Source of the DNA: Ktedonobacteraceae bacterium
GTDB taxonomy: Bacteria > Chloroflexota > Ktedonobacteria > Ktedonobacterales > Ktedonobacteraceae
NCBI GenBank assembly: GCA_014896635.1
Contig: JADBKA010000060.1
Coordinates: 1 to 23,306 of the forward strand
Direction: 5' to 3'
Length of the DNA: 23,306 nt
This document shows positions 1 through 8,378 of this stretch, piece after piece. The translations under genes were made by a program, and so were the position numbers. Under the pieces are notes generated by a model that had not been told where the DNA came from, did not search any database, and saw nothing but the letters and a program-made list of their open reading frames with translations. Position 1 is the first letter of the stretch; each line of letters opens with the position of its first letter.

Positions 1-2076
1 GGTTCACAGCCGGGGCTGAGTGGGGAAGGAGCGTCATCTTTATTTGAGCGGTCTCTGCACGGCCAGGCGCTGGCGCGCGATCCCTGGGCCGAGCATTACG
101 GACCCTGGATCGTCTTCGGCTTCGTGGCGATCTTTGCGCTGTACCTCTCTGGCATGGCGCTGTTTGGGCAGACACCGGGCCAGAGTGTGTTGTTGAAAAG
201 CGGGTCAGACCTGTTCCAATTTGCTGGCGAATGTATCGGTTTCCTCTTTTGCATGCGCATCGCCACGCGCCTACGCCGGGTTGTACGACAACTGCATGAC
301 CGTCTGACGCAGCGGCTGACTGAGCGCGCGACTTCTGCTGAGATCAGCAGAGCGCATGCAGAAGTGCGCTCTGCCCGGCGAGCCTTCCTTGCCTGGATTT
401 TTTTAGCCGCTGCTATCGCATGCTATGCCAGCGGGCAGGCCATCTGGACCAGTTACGATATTCGCATGAACTCTGCTGATGTGCCATTTCCCGGCATCTA
501 TGATCTCGGCTTTGTGGGGTCGTACCCGTTCTTTTTGATCGGGACGTTGCTGCTCACCCGCCGCGATAAAGCCGGCGTGGGGCGAGTACGCCTGTTGCTT
601 GATGCTACGACCGTCATTCTTGCGACTCTCTCCCTCTCCTGGTTTTTTGTCCTGGGACCGTCTATTGCTGCTCTCTCGCATGCGCCCAGTGCCGGCGCTG
701 CCTTTCTCTCAGTCTACTTCCCGACCGGCGATCTGTTCCTGGTAGCCATCGGTGCGTTCTTGATGTTCAGCCCGCTCTCCAGCCGCGCTCAGCAGCATGT
801 CTTCACCCTGCTCTGCCTGGGACTCTCAGCGCTCGCGCTCACCGATAGTCTGCTTGGCTACTTTTCTCTCTCGCCTTCAGGCTTCAACACAGGAACTTTT
901 CAGGATATTCTCTGGCCGCTCTCGATGAGCCTGGTCGGCCTGGCCGCCATCGAGTATCCACGCAGCCATGCGCGTGAGCAGGAGCAGGCTGAGCGTGCCT
1001 TCTCTGCGCGTTTTCCGCTGTCGGCAGGGAATCACACGGGGCGACTCGCTCAGTTGACCATGATCATCCAGACCATTCTGCCGTTCGTCCTGGCGCTTGG
1101 GACATGCGCGTTGTTGCTGACGGTGGTCGCGCCTCAGGGGGGAGAGATTCTGGTGCAGGCCGACCTGATTGCGCTGGCGCTCATTATCGTGGTGGTGATT
1201 CGTCAATCGCTGACGCTGATGGAAAACAATCGCCTGACGATGCAGATACGCGGTGAGCTGGTCATCTCGCGCCGTGAACTTCAGGTGAGCCGGCGCGAGG
1301 CAGACGAAGCGGCGCGGGCAGCTCTTGAAAAGCGCGTGCTGGAAGAAGGTGTAGCGACGTTGCGCTCGGTACACGCACGTGTGGCGCGTGGAGATTTTGC
1401 AGCGCGCGCACCGACGATTGCGGGTCCGCTGCTGCCTATCGCCGTCAGCCTGAATTTGATGCTTGATCGCCTCAAGGCACTCTCCGAGCGAGGAGCGCGC
1501 TACGATCAACTCATGCGTGAGGGCAGGGTGTTGCAAGAAGCCCTGGCTCGCCTGGCTCAAGGGCAGTCGGCTTTCTCCGACGAAAGCCAGGCAGCAGCGA
1601 GTGCTGGCGAGTTGCGTCCTCTCTTCCTCGGCCTGATTCACCTGCAAAGGATGCAACAGAATCAATGGCGGCGTCTCACTCACAGACTGGAATGGATGAA
1701 TAATCTGACCAGGCGGCTCGGTGAGGCACTTCATGAACTGCGACATGCTGCGCTTTTCAAAGAGGCACAGGAAGGGAGTGCCAGTTTCGAGCGTATGACC
1801 CTCGAACGAGCTGCACGCAGCACTGACTTGCTGGCCGAACAACTCGGTGCTCTGCTGGAGCAACCCTTTTCGCCTGGCATGCGTGAGCCGCAAACCGTCT
1901 CCTCTGTCATCTCTGCTGCCGATTCCTACGAGGTTCCCGGGGGGACAGGCGCGGCTTTTGCTCCTCCGTCCATGCACGAGCCAGTCCGGCGAGCCGGCGC
2001 TACAGATGCTACAGGACACGTGGCAGATCACGAGAACGCTCTCTTCAAAGAGCGCCAGGCATTCGGCACATCTTGA
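1..2076 (+). CDS. Polytopic membrane protein with HAMP-like and coiled-coil tail (5'-truncated)
   Basis: The reading frame is open from base 1, so the gene begins upstream of the window; the internal GTG at 124 is probably not the start. The visible part has about ten hydrophobic segments. One includes the stretch LLLDATTVILATLSLSW, which resembles the membrane domains of some actinobacterial and Chloroflexota GGDEF/EAL proteins. After the last membrane segment (about 1140-1230) comes a charged coiled coil. It is followed by a HAMP-like segment (GDFAARAP...LLPIAVSLNLMLDRL, about 1390-1475) and more predicted helix to the C-terminus. No kinase, GGDEF, EAL or methyl-accepting output domain is visible. 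It is probably a membrane sensor or scaffold that signals through a partner. Function is inferred; the membrane topology is clear. A hairpin follows the stop. Confidence 0.72.
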   Translation, partial: GSQPGLSGEGASSLFERSLHGQALARDPWAEHYGPWIVFGFVAIFALYLSGMALFGQTPGQSVLLKSGSDLFQFAGECIGFLFCMRIATRLRRVVRQLHDRLTQRLTERATSAEISRAHAEVRSARRAFLAWIFLAAAIACYASGQAIWTSYDIRMNSADVPFPGIYDLGFVGSYPFFLIGTLLLTRRDKAGVGRVRLLLDATTVILATLSLSWFFVLGPSIAALSHAPSAGAAFLSVYFPTGDLFLVAIGAFLMFSPLSSRAQQHVFTLLCLGLSALALTDSLLGYFSLSPSGFNTGTFQDILWPLSMSLVGLAAIEYPRSHAREQEQAERAFSARFPLSAGNHTGRLAQLTMIIQTILPFVLALGTCALLLTVVAPQGGEILVQADLIALALIIVVVIRQSLTLMENNRLTMQIRGELVISRRELQVSRREADEAARAALEKRVLEEGVATLRSVHARVARGDFAARAPTIAGPLLPIAVSLNLMLDRLKALSERGARYDQLMREGRVLQEALARLAQGQSAFSDESQAAASAGELRPLFLGLIHLQRMQQNQWRRLTHRLEWMNNLTRRLGEALHELRHAALFKEAQEGSASFERMTLERAARSTDLLAEQLGALLEQPFSPGMREPQTVSSVISAADSYEVPGGTGAAFAPPSMHEPVRRAGATDATGHVADHENALFKERQAFGTS

Positions 2077-2083
2077 TGCTGTG

Positions 2084-2126
2084 CCTGCGAGCGTCATGTG
2101 TTCCTTCTCATGACGCTCTGCGCAGG
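2084..2126 (+). terminator. Strong hairpin after the membrane-sensor gene
   Basis: A perfect 10-bp inverted repeat (GAGCGTCATG at 2089-2098, CATGACGCTC at 2109-2118) surrounds a 10-nt loop. CCTGC at 2084-2088 can extend the stem by pairing with GCAGG at 2122-2126 across a 3-nt bulge. It starts 8 nt after the stop codon. No U-tract follows, so it is either an atypical or attenuating terminator or an mRNA 3' stabiliser. Confidence 0.5.
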
Positions 2127-2189
2127 AATTCTCTGGTTGGGAGAGTCTGCAAAGTCGAATGGAAAAGGTGCAAAGAGAAGGGCAAAACA

Positions 2190-3824
2190 ATGGACAGCAG
2201 TTTCCAGAATACAACCGGCGAAACACGAGAAGCAGACACCTACTGTCTCGGACCAGTGCCGCATAAGCTCCGGGCAGAGGAAGTTGTGTGTTCGACGTGT
2301 GGCGAACTACTGGCAGGAGCACACCTGGGTGTCTACCAGGTGCAGCGGCGCCTGGGGCGAGGAAGAAGCGGCAGCGCCTATCTTGCCATTCATCGGCGAA
2401 CGGGGTATCCTGTCGCGCTCAAACTCTTTGCCCCGCTGGATGAAAGCAGCAAGCTCTGGGAAGCGGCCCGCCGGGAAGTCCGTGTGGTGATGGGACTACG
2501 CCATCCGTCGATTCTTCCCGTCTACAGTTGCAGCATCCTTCAGCCAGCAGCCCGTACCACCTCTGCTGCTCTTCCTTTTGCTGGCACTCACTCTCCTTAT
2601 CTTCTTACGCTGTGCCAGTATGCGCCCACTCCTCTGGCACAGGTGATCGCTTCCTCCAAAAGAAGCTCGCATCAGAGTGAGCCGGGACGGCAACCGACCG
2701 ACGATCTTTTGTCCACACCGCAATCTCTGCTTGTTCACCTGCTGCACCTGATTCGGCAAATTGGCTCAGCTCTATACACGGCGCACTTACGCGGCATCGT
2801 TCACGGTGCGCTCGTCCCCGGCAATATTCTGATCATGCCAGATCACGGCGACCAGATCTTGCTGGCCGATTTCGGCCTGGCCCGCCTGCACCCGCCTCCC
2901 GGTCCCTTCCTCGCTCCCGAACTGCTGAGCATGAGCCGGCCCGGCAGGCAGCAAGGAATCGATCCGCTGCGCTACTGGGAAGCGGTGACGCCACTGGCTG
3001 ATCAATATGCCTTCGCCGTGCTCTGTGAATACCTGCTGACCCGTCTGCTGCGGGCCGCCGATTATGAACCGCTGCTGCCGGCCCTGCAAGCGGCAAAACA
3101 GGAGAATCCGGCGCGGCGTTTCGCCAGCATTGAGCATTTTGTTCAGGCATTGGAGACGCAGGCCGGACACGCGCAGCGCCTCTCTCTCAAGCACACTTCC
3201 CGGTCTACCGACCGGTCTACCGATGGCCTCCCACTGGGTCATACGCCGCTGTCTGATACCCTTGATACCCTGCCTCTCCATGAGTCACCCTTCTCTTCCC
3301 CTTTGCGTAAAAAAGCACGGAGCAGCGAGGGAGACTACGCCAGCCGTTTGCGCACTCCTCCTTCTCTCACTTCTCTCACTCCTCCCGCTATCCACACCGA
3401 TCCCGGTCTCTTTCCCTTGCAAACGAACAACTCCGGTCCATTCACTCCCATTCCTGGCGCTCCACAACATCTCCCCCGTACTCCCTTCCAGACATCTCAG
3501 ATGCCTCCCTCTCCAGAGACCAGCGAGTGGGAACGACGCGGCGATAAGCTCTTTACGGTGGGCGACTACGAAGGGGCGGCCAGAGCGTACCAGCAGGCGC
3601 TCTCTCTTCAGCCCGACAATGCTGTGGTCTGTCTGGCACTCGGTGATAGCTATTTCGCGCTCGAACACTACCAGGAAGCTCTGCGCGCTTACGAGCGGGC
3701 GCTGCTGCTCAATCCCGATGATCCGCAGATCTGGACGAATCGCGGTACGGCCCTCGACGCGCTCGGACGACGCAAAGACGCTGAAGACAGCTATGAATAC
3801 GCGGAGCGACTGCGCTCCGGTTGA
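2190..3824 (+). CDS. Predicted Ser/Thr pseudokinase with C-terminal TPR repeats
   Basis: This is a cytoplasmic kinase-fold protein of 544 aa. I chose ATG 2190 because AGAGAAGGG lies upstream and the longer frame from 2073 adds residues without family likeness. The N-terminus has a zinc-ribbon-like patch (C...CSTCG). The kinase domain follows: Gly-rich loop GRGRSGSAY, Lys78 in VALK, a helix-C Glu, and DFG at 227-229. The catalytic loop reads H205-G-A-L-V-P-G-N212 where active kinases have HRDxKPxN, so both the catalytic Asp and the Lys are gone. The activation segment before APE is very short. A Ser/Thr/Pro-rich linker (about 3180-3525) with short tandem repeats leads to two to three TPRs (about 3530-3810). 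No membrane segment is present. It is probably a non-catalytic scaffold or ATP-sensing module, perhaps linked to the neighbouring signalling genes. Residual kinase activity cannot be excluded. Confidence 0.85.
   Translation: MDSSFQNTTGETREADTYCLGPVPHKLRAEEVVCSTCGELLAGAHLGVYQVQRRLGRGRSGSAYLAIHRRTGYPVALKLFAPLDESSKLWEAARREVRVVMGLRHPSILPVYSCSILQPAARTTSAALPFAGTHSPYLLTLCQYAPTPLAQVIASSKRSSHQSEPGRQPTDDLLSTPQSLLVHLLHLIRQIGSALYTAHLRGIVHGALVPGNILIMPDHGDQILLADFGLARLHPPPGPFLAPELLSMSRPGRQQGIDPLRYWEAVTPLADQYAFAVLCEYLLTRLLRAADYEPLLPALQAAKQENPARRFASIEHFVQALETQAGHAQRLSLKHTSRSTDRSTDGLPLGHTPLSDTLDTLPLHESPFSSPLRKKARSSEGDYASRLRTPPSLTSLTPPAIHTDPGLFPLQTNNSGPFTPIPGAPQHLPRTPFQTSQMPPSPETSEWERRGDKLFTVGDYEGAARAYQQALSLQPDNAVVCLALGDSYFALEHYQEALRAYERALLLNPDDPQIWTNRGTALDALGRRKDAEDSYEYAERLRSG
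3200..3223 (+). repeat. 12-bp in-frame tandem duplication in pseudokinase linker
   Basis: The unit CCGGTCTACCGA occurs twice back to back (3200-3211, 3212-3223) and encodes RSTD twice. A second duplication in the same linker is TTCTCTCAC at 3362-3370 and 3371-3379. Both preserve the reading frame. Confidence 0.9.
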
Positions 3825-4148
3825 TACTCCCGCCCTTGTTTACTCCAGGGGAGTACCCTGCCTGCCTGCTTTCCTCCTCGATAGAAGAACAAGAGAGAGA
3901 GGAGAGAGGACACCTCGCGCTCCGCACGGGGCTCCCGCCCCCTTGACCTCCGCCTTTCTCGAAAACTAAAAAGCCCTGCATATCCCTCCCAAAAAGTTGA
4001 TGAAAAGAAAATTCTATGGTATTTTCCAAGACTGGCATACTTTCTACTTTTTCTGACAGGGACTTTCGGGAGAGCAATAACAGGCAAGAAAGGAGCGGCA
4101 TACTCATCTCAGTCGCTGGTGGGATGAGTTTTCAGGCCGTGCAAAACG
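3825..4148. other. Intergenic gap (324 bp) with small alternative hairpins
   Basis: No convincing gene is present. Two overlapping, mutually exclusive small hairpins lie just after the pseudokinase stop: TACTCC/GGAGTA (3841-3846 with 3850-3855) and CAGGG/CCCTG (3846-3850 with 3856-3860). A purine-rich stretch (about 3890-3910) and an AT-rich segment (about 3960-4060) follow. A small CTCATC/GATGAG hairpin (4103-4128) lies just before the next start. Confidence 0.5.
3997..4025 (+). promoter_or_regulatory. Weak candidate sigma-70-type promoter for the SARP regulator
   Basis: TTGATG (3997-4002) and TATTTT (4020-4025) are 17 bp apart in an AT-rich stretch upstream of the start at 4149. Each hexamer matches consensus at four of six positions. 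The call rests on sequence likeness alone. Confidence 0.25.
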
Positions 4149-7100
4149 ATGGAAGGCAAAATCACCTATCATCAGCAGGTGAGCTACTGCGGAAAACTAC
4201 GCTGTCGCAAGTGCCGGGAAGGCATAGGTCATGGCCCTTACTGGTATGCCTACCAGACGATGGACGGGCAGACGACGCGCACTTATATCGGTAAGCATCT
4301 GCCGGCAGAGGTCCAGGCTGCCGGAACTACCCAGTTCTCAGACACCCCAGACACCCCAGACACCCCTGCAAATCCTACAAACCCCGCACAGCCTCATCCT
4401 GCAAGCCCTCCCCAGACGAGCCTGGTACTCCTGCGCATCTTCACTCTGGGACAGTTCCGCCTGGAACGCCGTGTTGCCAACCGCTGGCACGCGGTCAACG
4501 ACTCCGACTGGCTTCGCTCAAATCGCATGCGGGCATTGCTCGCGCTGCTCATCTGTAGCCCTGGACGCCGGGTGAGCCGCGTCCATGCCATAGAGGTGCT
4601 CAAACTTGGGAAAGATCCGTCCACCGCTGGCAGCCGGCTGGATACTACCCTGCGCCGCCTGCGCAAGATTCTGCATCATTCTTCTACTTCTCGCGCCTCA
4701 CGCGCCTTGCGGGAAGCGCAGGTGCAAGATATGCTTCTGCGTTCTGAAGGCGATACGCTGGTACTGGCTGACCAGAGCATCATCTGGATCGATGCCGACG
4801 CTTTCGAGTCCTTCACGACGCGCAGGCAGGCCCTCTCCTCAGAAGTTACTGAAGAAGCATCTTCTTTGCCCCGATCATCACTGCCTGCACCAGCTTCCCC
4901 GCTCACCGCATCCGAGGCTGCACGCCTGGCAGAATTGCGCGAAGCTGTTGCACTGTATCAAGGAGACTTTCTTCCAGAAGGGAAACAGCTTGCCTGGGTT
5001 GCCACACGCCGGCGGCTTCTACATCATGCCTGGATTGCCCTCCTGCTCGAACTCTCCGATCTGTACATCGCAAATGCCGAAATGACGGCAGCCATCGAGA
5101 CGCTCAATCTCCTTCTGACTCACGATCCTGCCCATGAAGCTGCCATTCAGCGTCTGATAGTCACGCTGGCAAAGTTGCAGCGGCGCGGCGAAGCCATTCG
5201 TGCCTACCAGCAGTTCGCCGACGTGCTGGCACGCGAGCAACAGGCCGTCCCCTCTGAAGAAACACAGCGCCTGGTCAGAGCCATCCGCGAAGGCCGGGAT
5301 CTCCCTCACACTCTCTCTTCGCATACAGCCACCGAACAGGAGATCTCTCCCTCAGAGGCAGTTTCGCCTTCCTCATCACCCCTTGAGCGACTGGCAGGCC
5401 ATCTTCAGATCATGCCGGTCGGGCGCAGCAATCAGAGTCCGCTGGTCGGACGCGATGCAGAACTGGATACGCTGCGCCGGATGCTGTTAGAAATAGAACA
5501 AAACGCGCAGGTCGTCGAGGAGCAGCGTCAGGTTGAACAACAGGCAAGCAGCATTCCATTCTACACGCAGCGCCGCCCACAGTGTGCAGTGCTGCTCGGT
5601 GAGATCGGCATTGGCAAGACACGCCTGGCAGAAGAGATCTGCCGCGTGGCACAGCGGCGAAACTGCGCCATCGTCTGGAGCCGCGTCTCAGCGCAAGAGA
5701 GTACCATTCCCTATCGCCTGTGGGCCGAGGTATTACGCAGAGCACTCTATATAAGTTCCGAGTTGCTCCCTGCTTCCTTCACATCTTCTGCGCATGCAGG
5801 CGAAGAAGCGACTGGCCTCGGCAATGGAAGTGAAATGTCTCTACCTGCATTATTGCGTCCTTTATCCATGATACTTCCCGAAATATCTGAGATTCTTCCT
5901 CAGACAAAAGCGCTTCCCGCGTCCCAGTTCGCAGCGGAACCCGGCCAGGAGCAACTTCGCCTGTGGCAGGCTGCCCACACCTTGCTTACTCTACTCAGTA
6001 CGAATGTGCCATTGCTCCTTGTCCTGGATGATATCCAGTGGGCCGACAGTAATAGCTGTGATCTGTTCGGCCACCTCTGCCGCCATCTCTCCGGCTATCC
6101 CATCCTGATCGTAGCAACCTGCCGCGCAAATGAATTCTCGGCGAATCAGCGTCTCCACACGCTGATAGCTCATATGCAGCGCGAGCATTCTGTTATGACA
6201 CTCAACATTGCTCCGCTCTCCACCGAGCAAATCGGCACACTGGTAACAGGCGTCTCACCGCTGCCCGCAGCGACGGTCCGGTATATTCAGAGCCAGGCTG
6301 CCGGTATCCCTCTCTTTGCCGAAGAACTGGCTCGATCACATGCCGGCGCAACATCGCCGGCGCTTCCTGAAAGCGTCACCGCAGCACTCGAACAGCGCCT
6401 GCGTAAACTCAGCCAGGATTGTCACGAATTGCTTAAAAGCGCTGCCGTTCTGGGTAGTTCCTTCGAGTTGCCCTTGATTGAAACCATGATCGAAGGCTCC
6501 GACCAGCCCGGCGAGGAGGAAGCACTCGTCCTGCTGGAAGAGGCGCTGCAATCGGGCGTCCTGACCGAAGAGGGTATGGGCAATCACATCACTTACCACT
6601 TCTGGCACCCGCTGCTGGTAGATCATCTCTACCAGAGCATTTCGGCAACCCGCCGCGCCCGCCTGCATCTGCGAGCCGCCGAGGCGCTGATCCAGCTGTA
6701 CAGAGACAATGAAGAAACGGTGGCTGCCACGATCACTCATCACCTGGTGCGGGCGGATGCCGAACCGCTGCGCATCGCTGCCTATGCCGAACTGGCAGGA
6801 CAGCAGGCATATGCGCTCCTGGCCTATAAAGAGGCGACGCAGCACTACGCCCTGGCTGTGGCAAAGCTGGACCAGGCCGCGCTTGCGAGCGGAACCGCAT
6901 CCGGTGAGCAGCCACCACAGGAAGCACTGACACACCTGATCTTCTTGCTTGAGCGCCTTGCAGAATGTAACATGATCTGCGGGAATTACCAGGAAGCTCG
7001 CAAACTTTACGAGCGCATTTTATCCCTGCGCCACCAGGTCTCTCTCCCCGATGCTTTACTGGAAGCCCAGATTCAAGCGTTGCTCTGGAGCGAAATTGGC

Positions 7101-7319
7101 TGGACCTGGCGTTATGAGACCGATAGTACACGCGCCTGGCACTGCTGTACAGAGGGCGAACGGGTTCTGCGCAAGGCCGGCGTAGCCTTGGCCCGGCCTG
7201 GGCGCGAATGTACCACCTGTGCAGCAGCCTCTACTTGCAGGAAGGCCACTACGACGCCGCCAGGCAGGCCGCGAGCGAAGAGTTGCTTCTACTGGAGCAG
7301 CAGCAGAGTATGCCGGTAG
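4149..7319 (+). CDS. AfsR/SARP-like ATPase regulator, N-terminal part (frame breaks near 7190)
   Basis: This is the larger piece of a cytoplasmic transcription regulator. Residues about 10-52 form a DUF6788-like knuckle (CGKLRCRKC...GHGPYWY...TYIGK). A Pro/Thr linker follows, then a SARP-type winged-helix DNA-binding domain (about 97-180) and a BTAD helical domain (about 255-375). The STAND/AAA ATPase has a VGRDAEL start near 430, Walker A GEIGIGKT at 484-491, and Walker B VLDD ending at D628. The TPR-like region starts near 770. Homology-like sequence stops at about residue 1013; the residues from there to 7319 are out-of-frame translation, and the true continuation lies in the frame of 7208-8212. 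A one-base deletion near 7187-7192 best explains this. Restored, the protein would be 1354 aa. Such proteins usually activate nearby pathways after ATP- and TPR-mediated sensing; the target is unknown. Confidence 0.85.
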   Translation: MEGKITYHQQVSYCGKLRCRKCREGIGHGPYWYAYQTMDGQTTRTYIGKHLPAEVQAAGTTQFSDTPDTPDTPANPTNPAQPHPASPPQTSLVLLRIFTLGQFRLERRVANRWHAVNDSDWLRSNRMRALLALLICSPGRRVSRVHAIEVLKLGKDPSTAGSRLDTTLRRLRKILHHSSTSRASRALREAQVQDMLLRSEGDTLVLADQSIIWIDADAFESFTTRRQALSSEVTEEASSLPRSSLPAPASPLTASEAARLAELREAVALYQGDFLPEGKQLAWVATRRRLLHHAWIALLLELSDLYIANAEMTAAIETLNLLLTHDPAHEAAIQRLIVTLAKLQRRGEAIRAYQQFADVLAREQQAVPSEETQRLVRAIREGRDLPHTLSSHTATEQEISPSEAVSPSSSPLERLAGHLQIMPVGRSNQSPLVGRDAELDTLRRMLLEIEQNAQVVEEQRQVEQQASSIPFYTQRRPQCAVLLGEIGIGKTRLAEEICRVAQRRNCAIVWSRVSAQESTIPYRLWAEVLRRALYISSELLPASFTSSAHAGEEATGLGNGSEMSLPALLRPLSMILPEISEILPQTKALPASQFAAEPGQEQLRLWQAAHTLLTLLSTNVPLLLVLDDIQWADSNSCDLFGHLCRHLSGYPILIVATCRANEFSANQRLHTLIAHMQREHSVMTLNIAPLSTEQIGTLVTGVSPLPAATVRYIQSQAAGIPLFAEELARSHAGATSPALPESVTAALEQRLRKLSQDCHELLKSAAVLGSSFELPLIETMIEGSDQPGEEEALVLLEEALQSGVLTEEGMGNHITYHFWHPLLVDHLYQSISATRRARLHLRAAEALIQLYRDNEETVAATITHHLVRADAEPLRIAAYAELAGQQAYALLAYKEATQHYALAVAKLDQAALASGTASGEQPPQEALTHLIFLLERLAECNMICGNYQEARKLYERILSLRHQVSLPDALLEAQIQALLWSEIGWTWRYETDSTRAWHCCTEGERVLRKAGVALARPGRECTTCAAASTCRKATTTPPGRPRAKSCFYWSSSRVCR
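4341..4366 (+). repeat. 9-bp tandem repeat in SARP interdomain linker
   Basis: The unit GACACCCCA is repeated nearly three times, encoding a DTP-DTP-DTP linker between the DUF6788-like knuckle and the DNA-binding domain. It is in frame, so copy-number change would alter only linker length. Confidence 0.85.
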
Positions 7320-8212
7320 AACAAGAAACGTCCACACTGCTTACCACTTTTGATAACAGAAGTACCACGCGCATCCAGCGCATCCTCACTGGTGATCCTG
7401 TGGACCTGGGACGTGCCTACAGGCGCCTGGGTGACATTGCCTGTACGGTGGGACTGCGCAGTGAAGGACTGGCTCATCTTCATACCGCGCTCTCAATCTA
7501 CGAACGCTACAACTATAAGCGTGAAATTGCTCACGTTTCCTGTAATCTGAGCTACAATTACTTTAAAAAAGGCGAGCACAGACTGGCCCGCGAGATCCTG
7601 CAACGAGCTTTCAACCTGGCGGAGAGCATGCACGATGACCCGCTGCTCTCTGTCGTCTACAGTGATCTTGCTGCGTTCGCTGCCGCCGCAGGCGCGCATG
7701 AGGAAGCTGAACGCTGGTACAAACGCGCACTGGAACTGGCGGAACATACCAATGACCGCGAATATCTCAGCCGCTGGAATGCGGCCCTGGCCCTGTCTCT
7801 TGAGCAGCAGGACAAATTGAAAGAAGCCAGCGATTGCGCAGTGTACGCTCTCAAAATTGGTCGGGCCACACACAAAAATCCCTGTATTGGCGAAGCACTG
7901 GTAGCCCTGGGCAATCTCCGCCTCTTGCAGGCTAACGAAGTCGTACCTCTCCCTACGAAACGCCCGCGCATGCGCTCGCACCTGCTCAAACAGGCGCGCA
8001 AGCTTCTCACTTGCGCTATCGCTCTCAATGGGGTTGAAGCCGAAACAAAAACCAGGGCGCAAATCCTGCTCTCGCGCGTCTCGCTCGCCTCCACTGAACT
8101 GCAACAGGCGCGCACTGAGGCCGCACAGGCACTCGCCATGGCCCGCGACTACGAGCTGGCCCAGGAAGAGGCTCTGGCATTGGAACTCCAGCAGCAACTC
8201 GCCATCCAATAA
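7208..8212 (+). CDS. AfsR/SARP-like regulator, C-terminal TPR part (frameshifted continuation)
   Basis: This is a helical TPR-type protein of 334 aa (for example GDIACTVGLRSEGLAHLHTA and AGAHEEAERWYKRALELAE). It continues the C-terminal repeats of the upstream ATPase regulator in the -1 frame. The ATG at 7208 has no recognisable ribosome binding site and lies inside the upstream coding sequence. The same frame stays open upstream for several codons and reads GPAWAR just before the Met, which looks like coding sequence rather than leader. I therefore read it as the C-terminal third of one 1354-aa protein, not an independent gene. If the deletion is real rather than a sequencing error, the regulator is truncated. 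No typical -1 slippery heptamer is visible. Confidence 0.75.
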   Translation: MYHLCSSLYLQEGHYDAARQAASEELLLLEQQQSMPVEQETSTLLTTFDNRSTTRIQRILTGDPVDLGRAYRRLGDIACTVGLRSEGLAHLHTALSIYERYNYKREIAHVSCNLSYNYFKKGEHRLAREILQRAFNLAESMHDDPLLSVVYSDLAAFAAAAGAHEEAERWYKRALELAEHTNDREYLSRWNAALALSLEQQDKLKEASDCAVYALKIGRATHKNPCIGEALVALGNLRLLQANEVVPLPTKRPRMRSHLLKQARKLLTCAIALNGVEAETKTRAQILLSRVSLASTELQQARTEAAQALAMARDYELAQEEALALELQQQLAIQ

Positions 8213-8298
8213 ACAGATTGCCACTGATAAGACACAGCTCTGACGATACCTGATACTCCCTTGCGTTCAGATGGGCAAGATGCGCCAGCATCTTGCTA

Positions 8299-8317
8299 GT
8301 CCCGCCGGTAGCGGGAC
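8299..8317 (+). terminator. GC-rich hairpin downstream of SARP regulator
   Basis: GTCCCGC (8299-8305) and GCGGGAC (8311-8317) form a perfect 7-bp stem with loop CGGTA. No U-run follows. It is 87 nt past the regulator's stop and may act as a terminator together with the longer hairpin at 8343-8378. Confidence 0.4.
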
Positions 8318-8342
8318 GGATCTCGAACGGCTATCAAGATTT

Positions 8343-8378
8343 CATCCCATGTTGCTTTCAGAGAAGCAACATGGGATG
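8343..8378. repeat. Perfect 15-bp inverted repeat
   Basis: CATCCCATGTTGCTT (8343-8357) and AAGCAACATGGGATG (8364-8378) are exact reverse complements around a 6-nt loop. There is no adjacent U-tract on either strand. It could be a factor-independent terminator variant, an mRNA-processing hairpin or a short repeated palindromic element. Confidence 0.7.

Noticed and set aside
124..126. GTG as the start of the first gene
   Set aside because: The frame is open to base 1 with plausible protein sequence before it and no ribosome binding site at 124; the gene is truncated by the window edge.
877..2322. Long minus-strand open frame of 481 codons opposite the membrane-sensor gene
   Set aside because: It is antisense to a clear coding sequence, rich in Arg/Cys/His/Gln without domain patterns, and has no ribosome binding site; a GC-driven shadow frame.
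3064..3969. Plus-strand 301-codon frame overlapping the pseudokinase C-terminus
   Set aside because: It overlaps the linker and TPR region in another frame, and its translation is low-complexity Ser/Leu/Arg with no family likeness.
6336..6935. Minus-strand 199-codon frame within the SARP regulator
   Set aside because: Antisense shadow of a well-supported ATPase/TPR coding region, with no start signal.
7184..7200. Programmed -1 ribosomal frameshift site
   Set aside because: The local sequence does not fit X-XXY-YYZ, and one missing G explains the break more simply; a deletion or sequencing error is favoured.
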